This document shows positions 42,755 to 51,935 of a stretch of 64,000 nucleotides of DNA, in pieces (position 1 is the first letter of the stretch; every line of letters starts with the position of its first letter). Position numbers and translations under genes: made by a program. The DNA comes from Petunia secreta (Eukaryota; Streptophyta; Magnoliopsida; Solanales; Solanaceae), in contig JARKIP010000005.1 in NCBI GenBank assembly GCA_029990175.1, forward strand, positions 32,001,501 through 32,065,500, given 5' to 3'. The notes beneath the pieces were generated by a model. It did not search any database and had not been told where the DNA came from. It saw only the letters and a program-made list of their open reading frames with translations.

Positions 42755-45700
42755 CTAACCATCAAGACCTACAATCAAAGACAAGAACAAGCCAAATATC
42801 CTACTACAAGAGTAGGTTAGTGCAAGTAATGTGGAATACACACTCTTATGGTATAACCACGTATCAATGACAATAATAAAGCGCATGTTTCCAAAGAAAA
42901 CAACAAGTACTTGGCTTCCCCAATGGGTGCACTCAATGCATGATTCTTCAAAGAGATCAATAGGGTAGAGAATATGCAAGATCAAGCCATCAAAATTCCT
43001 ATGATCCCTAAGTCCAATAATAACAAACCAAAACTTCCCACTACAAGAGTAGGCAAGTCCAACAAGAGTGAGTACAAGTGCTATGGAAAGCACACTTTTG
43101 TGATAGAACCAAGTATCAATACCAATAAAAAAGAAGAGGTCTCCAAAGGAAACAACAAGTTCTTGGCTCAACAATGAAAAGCACGCACTCCTATAACAAG
43201 CAAAGAGATCATTAAGATATGGAACATGCAAGATTAAGCAACTAAGTTCCTTATGACCTCTAAGCTTATGGTCAACACACCAAGCTTTGGCATGCTCAAC
43301 ACCCAAGGTGTGACCAACATGTGGGGTGGAGTAAACAAAGTAGTTCAATTGGCAACTAACATCAAATACTCCACTCCCCTTCTTGGAAGCACTCTTACAC
43401 ACACCAAGAGTGGCTTCCTCACCTCCAATTCCACCTCTAGGACAATCTTCCTCACTAGGAGCTCCAAACAATGGATTGTCTATAGAGCTCAACTTTCCAA
43501 ACCATGGAGGTTTAAATCCAAACTCTTCTCTAGTTTGATATTCACCATCACCTTTTTGAGAATCCTCTTCAAACAAAGGGTTTGTGAAAACAAGTCCACT
43601 ACCCATCAAAGGTGAGGCATCAAAACTAGAGTCCTCATCCACACTTGAGGAGTCATCGAATACAATTCGGTCCATCTCATCCACTAGGGACTCCTCAAGG
43701 TCGCTACCAACCTCACTACAACACATAGGTCCACCATTACCAAGCAATTCATCAAGAGAAAAGATAGGGTATTCATTTAACTCATCTTCCCCTTTATCAA
43801 ATATAGGTGGAGTGTCATAACAAGGATCACAAATAGGGTCAACTACACATTCTTCACTAATGAGAGGTTCAATGAAAACCGAGCTCACATCATGATGTGG
43901 CTTATCATCCCTCTCAACTAGTGGTTCACAATCACTCACAAGTTGACCAACCGACTCTACACTAGTTGCAAACACATTGTAATCAAACAAATCATCAACT
44001 AGTGTTGAGTTATCACAAACACTACCATGAGACAAGGAAGTAACATGTTCAAGGGAAGATCCATCACTTACCTTTGAGTGGCCATCTTGCTCACTCAATG
44101 CATTTGAAGTGTCATGAACTGTCTCTTCACCTTGAAGCTCACATTGAAGAGTTTCTTCACCTTGTCTATCCTTCTTGGGACATGATTGAGGCTCCATTGG
44201 TTTGCCTCCAAGAGTACCTACACAAGCATTCACAAAAGAAGAAGAAAAAGATAAAGGGTTAAGGTTAGAATAAGGGGTGTCCTCACTCTTTTTTCCCTCT
44301 TTCTTTTCTCTCATTTTCTTTTCAAGGTTAGGTGAAGATTCGGGTGGTGACATCCCACTCACATCACTCAACACTTCCTCTCCTTTTTCCACTCGAGAAA
44401 TGTCACCGGTCACTCCCTTACTCCTCTCGATCTTTTGTCTCTCAAATTCGGGTGAGTTGGGACGAGGCCCAAGAATACCCATAGCCGGAGTAGGTGGACT
44501 TTTTACATCAACCCGGAATCTAGGACTAAGAGACTCATCACTTGAGATCTCTTTCTTCTTTGTTGGTGAACCACTTGGCTTTGGAGCTTGTGGCTTCGGG
44601 TTCACCTTGTTGACATTCGTCAACCCTTTTCTTGCACTAGTCCCACCATTGCTTGTGATTGTACGACTTCTTGATTGCTCAATTTCAATCATGGCTTGAA
44701 GTTCTCGCTCCCTCTTCCTTTGCACGACCCAAGCATGTAACCGAGGGGACATCTTGCCCCTCTTGCCGTAAGGTGCAAACTCATAAATCCCTTGACCCGT
44801 GGCCACTAGATACATATCCCGTTTAGCATCATAGTGAACCTCCTTGTTGTGCAACCATGGGTCACCTAGCCAAACTCCCACATTCGGTACGGGATACACA
44901 TCACACCAAACATACTCATTGTAACCCTTATGAGATATGAGTACCCGTGCCTCCTTGAGAACCCGAACTCCTTTGTACTCATAGGGGTACTTTAGATCAT
45001 GGCATGGTATGTTTAACATTTGAACTACTCTTGGGTTAATGCAATTGGCATCGGTTCCACCAATTTGGAGCAAGTGTCCATCAACCCTATTTACCCCAAT
45101 AACAAACCTACTTTCACCCAAGTCTCGTATAGGCACATCCAAAGAAGAGCTTGAATGTCCAAGACTTGCATCACCATCAACTCGGGTTTTCCTTATCCCT
45201 CCACTAGTGGCAACACCACTAGAACAACCTCCACTTCCCGTCACTCTTCCAACATTAGAAGTGTTGTTGAAAGTCGGGGAATAAATACCACTATGGAACC
45301 CATAATTGCCTCTCGCCTTGGTTCCATAGCCCTTAGCACCACTCCTACCACCACTACTAGAGCAATGCACCCCCGTAACGGTAAGAGCAATACCATTTCT
45401 CCTTCCACCATTCACATGGGAACTAGAAGATGCAAACCTCCCATTTCCCATGGAACAACCACCACCACCTCCCATACTAATGGAAGGTCCTCTACTACTC
45501 TCTTGCTCACCACAAGCAACATCAAGAGAAGATGCATATGCACAATCCGTATAAGCAACCTCATCATCAATTCTCTCTACGTCACTATCATCATGCTCAA
45601 ATTCATCACAAGAAGAGTAAGTAGGATCATCATACCTTGAAGCGTCACTATCTTCATATTCTTGACATGGAGCATAAGATTCTTCACACTCATCTTCGCA

Positions 45701-45871
45701 AGCCCCATAGTCTTCTTCATCTTCATAATCGACATAGTGACCCGCTTCATCATCATAGGAGCCTTGGTTCCCCGAATCGTCATAGCAATACCCATCATCA
45801 CCATCATAGGAACCATAGTCTCCATCATCTCCGCATGAGTCATATCCTCCACAATCGTCATCCGATGCCAT
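42755..45871 (-). CDS. Element H novel ORF: acidic/Tyr-rich N-terminus, protease-like domain, WLYHKS repeats (1038 aa)
   Basis: Intact frame from the ATG at 45871 to TAG at 42755. Residues 1-110 are rich in Asp, Glu, Gly, Tyr and Cys. About 120-250 is Gly/Ser-rich. About 254-366 resembles a retroviral-type aspartic protease in layout (SRFVIGVNRVDGHLLQIGG, then YVWCDVYPVPNVGVWLGDPWL). The D-S/T-G triad is replaced by IGG-T-D, so catalysis is doubtful. A basic helix (QRKRERELQ) and Ser/Pro linker follow. The acidic region carries PHHDVSSVF, CYDTPPIFDKGEDEL and KKGSGVFDVSC. Two tandem hydrophobic modules (about 865-1020) end IDTWFYHKS and IDTWLYHKS. Unlike D, the frame ends before the QEGEDD tail because the Leu codon of GLISRTKS is TAG. 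No known function is recognised; it is the best complete copy of this type. Confidence 0.85.
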   Translation of the reverse strand: MASDDDCGGYDSCGDDGDYGSYDGDDGYCYDDSGNQGSYDDEAGHYVDYEDEEDYGACEDECEESYAPCQEYEDSDASRYDDPTYSSCDEFEHDDSDVERIDDEVAYTDCAYASSLDVACGEQESSRGPSISMGGGGGCSMGNGRFASSSSHVNGGRRNGIALTVTGVHCSSSGGRSGAKGYGTKARGNYGFHSGIYSPTFNNTSNVGRVTGSGGCSSGVATSGGIRKTRVDGDASLGHSSSSLDVPIRDLGESRFVIGVNRVDGHLLQIGGTDANCINPRVVQMLNIPCHDLKYPYEYKGVRVLKEARVLISHKGYNEYVWCDVYPVPNVGVWLGDPWLHNKEVHYDAKRDMYLVATGQGIYEFAPYGKRGKMSPRLHAWVVQRKRERELQAMIEIEQSRSRTITSNGGTSARKGLTNVNKVNPKPQAPKPSGSPTKKKEISSDESLSPRFRVDVKSPPTPAMGILGPRPNSPEFERQKIERSKGVTGDISRVEKGEEVLSDVSGMSPPESSPNLEKKMREKKEGKKSEDTPYSNLNPLSFSSSFVNACVGTLGGKPMEPQSCPKKDRQGEETLQCELQGEETVHDTSNALSEQDGHSKVSDGSSLEHVTSLSHGSVCDNSTLVDDLFDYNVFATSVESVGQLVSDCEPLVERDDKPHHDVSSVFIEPLISEECVVDPICDPCYDTPPIFDKGEDELNEYPIFSLDELLGNGGPMCCSEVGSDLEESLVDEMDRIVFDDSSSVDEDSSFDASPLMGSGLVFTNPLFEEDSQKGDGEYQTREEFGFKPPWFGKLSSIDNPLFGAPSEEDCPRGGIGGEEATLGVCKSASKKGSGVFDVSCQLNYFVYSTPHVGHTLGVEHAKAWCVDHKLRGHKELSCLILHVPYLNDLFACYRSACFSLLSQELVVSFGDLFFFIGIDTWFYHKSVLSIALVLTLVGLAYSCSGKFWFVIIGLRDHRNFDGLILHILYPIDLFEESCIECTHWGSQVLVVFFGNMRFIIVIDTWLYHKSVYSTLLALTYSCSRIFGLFLSLIVGLDG

Positions 45872-47084
45872 AGTTGTAACAAAAGAGTAAAGGACCTCAC
45901 AAATTCACTCCCTCACGTGTATCACTCAAAAGATGTCACTCAATTTTCTTTCCACTCGTGTATACACTCAAGGTCGTTGGCTTTTGTGACCACACTCTAT
46001 TGTTCTCACCACTCAAGCCTTTTTCCACTCAAGACCTTCTTGTCTCTTAGTAATCACAATAGCAAGATCAATCAACTAATGCACACAATTAATGGTTCGG
46101 AATGGAGTTAAAGTGACTCGATGTACGGAAGCTAATTTAATGCGCACTTGAAGCAAGCAAGTTCTACGACTTTAAGTAAAGACTCCAAGACACACAACAC
46201 CCTAAAGGATCAAAGATTAGTGTCAATAAAGTAGGACTAATACCTTAGAAACACTAACCAAGAGGTTCGGAATCGAAACAAACACAAAAAACGATGAAAC
46301 GGAGCAAAACCAAGTGCCCAGCTCACTGGGCGGTCCGCCTGGGGTGGGTGGGCGGTCCACCTGCCTTGGAGGCAGTGAGGGAGGGTAGGCGGGGCGCCTA
46401 GGGGTTGGGCGGTCCGCCTGGGGGTCGAGTTCAGCACTTCCCAAGTCCGTTTTTCTTCAATTTCAAGCCAAAAATTGATCCGATTTCGACGTTTTTTGCA
46501 CAATTCCAAGGTACCCAAAGTTAAATATTGATATAACCTTTAAACCCCAATAGATTTCACACCCAAGCAACCAACAAACAAGGCACAATCATGATTCAAA
46601 GTTTCAAGTTGGGGGTTTTTCAACAAGGGTTTCAAAGGTTCAAGGTGGGTTTCGATTCTTCAAAATTGATGTTACCGAACTCCAAATCACACGATTCTTT
46701 TTGCAATTTGTTCGTTTTGCAATGAAGAACAAACACCGGTAATCAATTCCACAACCCCATAATCAAACAACCCAAGAATCAACCAAATTCATCAAGAACA
46801 AAGGGTTTTGGGTGGGTTTAATAATTTGGGGTTTCAAATTTTCAAATCAATCCAATCCAAATAATTTTGGTACCCAAACGTCGGATTTTCAACAAGGATC
46901 AAGAATCTATAACACCCATAACATGAATCGATCACACCACAAAGTTACACCAATTTTTGTATTTTTTTCACTTTTCTATTTTTTTGTGTTTTTCTTCTTT
47001 CACAAGAACAATAACAACAAGAATACTAAAGTAAAGATAAGATGAACAAGGAACGTGGATTCGTAAGGACGAAACCCGAGCCTT
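45872..47084 (-). other. Element H 5' leader
   Basis: 1.2 kb of untranslated leader with a palindrome cluster at 46328-46420 and a PBS-proximal stem-loop at 47057-47077. No gene is supported. Confidence 0.68.
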
Positions 47085-47096
47085 GCTCTGATACCA
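47085..47096 (-). other. Element H primer-binding site (tRNA-iMet)
   Basis: GCTCTGATACCA on the plus strand, three bases from the LTR. Confidence 0.92.
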
Positions 47097-47099
47097 AAC

Positions 47100-47793
47100 T
47101 GATAAGACCCAAATAGGCGGAAGCAATAATCTAAGGTGCGGAAGCAATAATCATAAGATAACAAGAAATAGGGAAGGGGAAGAACAGAAAATAGAAGAAA
47201 AGAATGAATCAACTAAACACATAGATTGATTCAAAAGGGAGAAGAGACTTGAACCATTAAACGGGATTCACACTAGCGGTGATCCACCATGGATTCAACG
47301 TAAGAGATACATGAAGTCAACGCTTCAACAAGAATGGCCAAGCCTATTCTATCTTCTCAATTCTATCTTCCAAAACTAGCTAAGGAATGAAATAAGCTAT
47401 CTAGCTATTTATAGATGTTTTTAGGCACTAAGTAAAATGTCTAAATAGCCCACACACTAGGCTTTAGGATAAAAGGCCACATAGGGTCAAAATAGACATA
47501 ACACCATCAAAAATCCCGTGCTTCAGCTTTTGGGGCGGAGCGCCTCTCCTTGGGCAGAGCGCCCGCGAACTTGGCCAGTGGAGGGGGCTGGGCGGAGCGC
47601 CCCCTGGGTGGGCGGAGCGCCTGGCCCCTTTGCTTCCTGGGCGGGGCGCCTGGATGGCCTGGGCGGGGCACCTCAGCCTGGTCCTTCCGGAACGGCTTCA
47701 ATTCATCTCCGATGCTCTTGGCCTCTCGTCCCTTGCATCCTCCAATCCCGGCTCTTGATGGTAAGTACTCTAAGCTCGATTTGAGGCTTTTCA
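47100..47793 (-). repeat. Element H 5' LTR
   Basis: 694 bp, TGATAAGA...GGCTTTTCA on the plus strand. Palindrome cluster at 47533-47673 (GGCGGAGCGCC, GGCGGGGCGCC). It is the collinear reference for the rearranged 3' LTR. Confidence 0.92.
47406..47413 (-). promoter_or_regulatory. Element H LTR TATA box
   Basis: TATAAATA on the minus strand. Because of the duplication, the 3' LTR carries two copies (36119-36126 and 42332-42339). Confidence 0.6.
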
Positions 47794-47798
47794 GTGCT

Positions 47799-50046
47799 TC
47801 AAGTGGATAATGGTGAAGCAAGTTGGATTAGCCATCTTGTAGTGCGAAGGTTGGGAATACCTTGTGTTGATGGAATGGCAAGGGTAGTTATTTCACAAAG
47901 GAACTTTGAAGAAGAAGTGGAGTGCAAAGTAGGCCCTTTAGTGGGATGTGATGTTATGTTGGGAAAGCCTTGGCTTTCCAATAGATACTTCAAGATCGCA
48001 CAAGAAGTTGTGGATGGCTACCGTGTTCAAGCACAAGGGAAGTTTCAAATTCTTTTTCTTAGGAAAGAAGGAAGGAATACAACCAAGCACACCCATGAAC
48101 ATGAGAAGTGGTGGGACACCAATGAGGAGAAGCCCTATGCTCCAAAGAGTGCAATCAAGAAGCCCTATGAACATGAGAAGTAGTGGGACACCATTGAAGA
48201 GAAATCCTACACTCACAATCAATGGTGGGACTAGTGCAAAAAGACAGTTGACATATGTCAACAAGGTGAGCCCCGAACTACAAGATCCAAAGCAAAGTGG
48301 TTCACCTACAAGGAAGAAAGAGACATCAAGTGATGAGTCTCTTAGTCCTAGATTCCGGGTTGATGTTAGAAGTCCACCTACTCCGGCTATGGGTATTCTT
48401 GGGCCTCGTCCCAACTCACCCGAATTTGAGAGACAAAAGATTGAGAGGAGTAAGGGAGTGACCGGTGACATTCCTCGAGTGGAAAAAGGAGAGGATGTGA
48501 TGAGTGACGTGAGTGGGATGTCACCACCCGAATCTACACCCGACCTTGAAAAGAAAATGAGGGAAAAGAAAGAGGGAAAAAGAATTGTAAAGAGTGAGGA
48601 CACCCCTTATTCTAACCCTAACCCTTTATCTTTTTCTTCTACTTGTGTGACTTCTTGTGTAGGAAATCTTGGAGGCAAGCCATTGGAGCCTCAATCATCT
48701 TCCAAAAAGGAAGGACAAGGTGAAGCAAACCTTCAATGTGAGCTTCAAGGTGGAGAGCCAATCCATGACACTTCAAGTGCATTGAGTGCGCAAGATGGCC
48801 ACTCAAAGGTAAGTGATAGTTCTCCCTTTGAGCATGTTACTTCCTTGTCATGTGAGAGTGTTTGTGAAACCTCTATACTAGTTGATGATATATATGATTA
48901 CAATGTGTTTGCAACTAGTGTGGAGTCAAATGGTCAACTTGTGTATGATTGTGAACCACTAGTTGAGAGGAGTGATAAGCCACATCATGATGTGAGCTCG
49001 ATTTTCATTGAACCTCTCTTTAGTGAAGATTGTGTAGTTGACCTTGATTGTGACCTTTGCTATGACACACCACCAATTTTTGATAAAGTGGAAGGCGAGT
49101 TGAATGAATACTCTATCCTTTCCCTTGATGAATTGCTTGATAATGGTGGGTCTATGTGTTGTGGTGAGGATGGTAGTGACCTTGAGGAGTCCCTAGTGAG
49201 TGGGATGGATAAGATTATACTTGATGACTCCTCAAGTGTGTATGAAGAGTGTGAAATTAACCCTCCATGGCTTGATAGGTTTAACTCTATAGACAATCCA
49301 TTGTTTGAAATGACAAGTGAGACGAATGGTCTTGGAATTGATTATGTTGGTCCGTCTTCTAGTAGTCCTAATCTTGATTGTGTGGACTACAATGATGAAG
49401 AAGCCATTATGGAAGCTTTCCTTGATAGTTTGTCTAGTGAGAGAGATTGTCTTAGAGGTGGGTTTGAGGGTGAGGAAGTCACTCTTGGTGTGTGTAAGAG
49501 TGCTTCCAAGAATGGGAGTGGAGTATTCGATGTTAGTTGTCGCTTGAATTATGTTACTTACTCCATCCTATATGTTGATCACACCTTGAGTGTTGAGCAT
49601 GCCAAAGCTCGATGTGATGACCATAAGCTTGGAGGTCATAAGGAACTTAGTTGCTTAATCTTGCATGTTCCATATCTATTGATCTCTTTGCTTGTTATGG
49701 TAGTGAGTACTTGTCGTTGTTGAGCCAAGAACTTGTTGTTTCCTTTGGGAACATAAGCTTTTTGATTAGTATTGATACTTGGCTCTATCATAAAAGTGTG
49801 ATTTTCACATCACTTGTATTCACTCTTGTTGGACTTTCCTACTCTCGTAGTGGGAAGTTTTGGTGTGTTCTTATTGGGCTTAGGGATCATAGGAATTTTA
49901 ATGGCTTGATCTTGCATATTCTCTATCCTATTGATCTCCTTGATGAATCATGCATTGAGTGTACCCATTGGGGAAGCCAAGTGCTTGTTGTTTTCTTCGG
50001 AAACATGTGCTTTATCATTGTTATTGATGCTTGGCTATACCATAAG
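47799..50046 (+). pseudogene. Element G novel ORF, 3' part (protease-like, acidic, WLYHKS repeats), two frameshifts
   Basis: Continues in phase from 35812. The first ~95 residues (LQVDNGEASWISHLVVRRLG to MLGKPWLSNRYF) align in spacing with the protease-like domain of D and H. Here the active-site position reads VDNGE, closer to D-x-G than in D/H. Frame shifts near 48050-48090 and near 49675 break the frame. The rest matches D/H: SSDESLSPRFRVDV, PHHDVSSIF, CYDTPPIFDKVEGEL, KNGSGVFDVSC, and two LILH...WLYHKS modules. L interrupts right after the second WLYHK at 50047. There is no RT or integrase. Confidence 0.72.
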
Positions 50047-50832
50047 TGATGAGACCCAAACCCCCTCAAGACCATTCACACGTAGCCAAGCTAAGGAGAT
50101 CCAAGGAGTGCACATACACTTGGTGAGGAAGGGCCTTGAAGAAGGAAGCGATTGGAAGCCGTTCCGGGTGCTCAAGCTAGGCCTCACGCCTAAGGAGGAA
50201 GAGAACCCAGCAGAGCTAGGCGCCCCGCCTACCCCAGGCGCCCCGCCTAGGGAGCTCACTGCCTAAGGCCCAGGCGCCCCGCCTAGTTTCAGGCGCCTAG
50301 CCTAGCTGAAGGCCAAGCCAGGCGCCCCGCCTAGATCCAGGCGCCCCGCCTGGCTTCAGCATATTCCAGGCGCCCCTCCCAGCCCCAGGCGCCCCTCCTA
50401 GCTACTGAATTTATGTTTCTTTGACTGTTTTGCCCTACGTGGCTTATTTGGTGAACCTTATTAGTAAGGGTAATTAAGTCTTTGTGTAAGCTTGGGAAAA
50501 CACTATAAATACCCAAGCCTAGCTTATTTTACACTTAGCTTATTATTGATATTGATGAATGTTGAACATTGAACATGAGCATGGCTCTTGGTAATGAATG
50601 AAACCCTTTGATCTTGGACTTGTATGTCTTCTAGCGGATCTAGATGAATACTCTTCCTCTCCGACCATTCTACTTGCGTGCTCGCGTTAGCTCGAGGGTA
50701 GTTGCATAGCGTAGGTGTTCTTGTCCTTCTCCCGGGGTGTATCGGAACAAGTTCTCCGTTGCTACTTGGGATTAGAGATCGAGTTACGTCTCGTTCTTTA
50801 TCTTTTACTTTTTCCGCGTTTGATTCTCATCA
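50047..50832 (+). repeat. Element L 5' LTR
   Basis: 786 bp, TGATGAGA...TCTCATCA, a perfect 8-bp terminal inverted repeat. AGGCGCCCCGCCT cluster at 50218-50402. Confidence 0.9.
50504..50511 (+). promoter_or_regulatory. Element L LTR TATA box
   Basis: TATAAATA about 100 bases after the palindrome cluster. Confidence 0.6.
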
Positions 50833-50835
50833 GTT

Positions 50836-50847
50836 TGGTATCAGAGC
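50836..50847 (+). other. Element L primer-binding site (tRNA-iMet)
   Basis: TGGTATCAGAGC three bases after the LTR; stem-loop at 50853-50879. Confidence 0.92.
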
Positions 50848-51185
50848 AAGGCTCGGGTTTTGTTTCTACAAACCCCCGACCCTTGATTCTTCGTGCCTAG
50901 TATCTTCTTTTAGTTTTTCTTGTTGTTGAAGTTATTAGAAAGGAGAAAATTGCAAAAAAATTGAAAAAAATTGAAAATACAAAAATTTGGTGTAACTTGT
51001 TGATTTGGATGATTTGTGATATGGGTGTTGTGGATTCTTGATCGTGATTGAATTCCCGTTACTTGAGTACCAAAATTGTTGGAATTGGTGAAGTTTGAAA
51101 AATTGAAACCCCAAAACCCCTTAAACCCTTGAAGAACTTGTTCTTGATGAATTTTGGCTTGATTCTTGGGTTGGATTGATGTTTG
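50848..51185 (+). other. Element L 5' leader, part 1
   Basis: A-rich untranslated leader, very similar to E's and N's leader, interrupted by M at 51186. Confidence 0.7.
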
Positions 51186-51935
51186 TGATGCAATCGAAAA
51201 TACGAAAGCGATAAAAGATAAGAAACGAGACGAGACTCACACTAAAGTCGAGTAGCAACGAAGAACTTGTTCCGTTACACCCCGAGCGATTGGTAAGAAT
51301 CACCTACGCTAAGCAACTATCCTCAAGAGACACGAGGCTCAAGCAAATAGAATGATCGAAGATGGATTGAAGAGCAACTTGGATTCATCCAATTGATTTC
51401 AAGCCAAAAGAGTTACAATGTCAAGAGCTATGCTCATTCAATGTGTTTTGTGTTCAAAGTAAGGTAAAAACAATAAATGATGAAAGAGGGCATTTATAGC
51501 ACCTCATTACAATGTTTCCTAGCATTCTGGTCCGCTGCTACTCGAGTGTTCTTCGCGATCGCGCAGGGTTATACGCGATCGCGTGGAACACTAAAATGCA
51601 GAAGGTCGCGATAGCGCGAGTCTTGGCGCGATCGCGCAGGCAAAAGAAATGGTCATCGCGATCGCGTGAGTGATGGACGCGATCGCGAAGAGCAAGTTTC
51701 CAGTCTTAGGCAGTAAGCTCAGCAGGCTTCCCCTGTTTTTGCCCTGTTTTGCTCCCCTGCTTCTTGCACTGTTTCCTGCCCTGTTTCCACATGGAATGAG
51801 CTCCAATGCATTGCCTTTAAGTCCTTCCCCGAGCTCGTCTCATCCACGCCTCTCCAAACCAAGTGTAGGTGAGCGTCTTGTATGTCCTTGGCTTGACTTC
51901 GAGTGAATGGTCTCGATGCAATTTGGGTTGCATCA
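51186..51935 (-). repeat. Element M 3' LTR
   Basis: 750 bp, TGATGCAA...TTGCATCA. Cluster of CGCGATCGCG-type palindromes at 51555-51687. It encodes the last ~72 residues of the polyprotein. Confidence 0.94.

Larger units (their letters stand above)
35813..47793 (-). mobile_element. Element H: non-autonomous retrotransposon with intact protease-like plus novel ORF
   Basis: Minus-strand insertion in G's frame with TSD GTGCT (35808-35812 and 47794-47798). The 5' LTR is 694 bp. The 3' LTR is 1176 bp after removing element I, because of an internal inversion and duplication. It has PBS, leader, one uninterrupted 1038-codon frame and PPT, and no Gag capsid, RT or integrase. It is of the same family as D. 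Confidence 0.92.

Noticed and set aside
42755..43260. Calling the WLYHKS region an env gene
   Set aside because: Hydrophobic stretches are visible but there is no signal peptide, cleavage site or separate ORF; it is fused to the preceding frame. Left as unknown.
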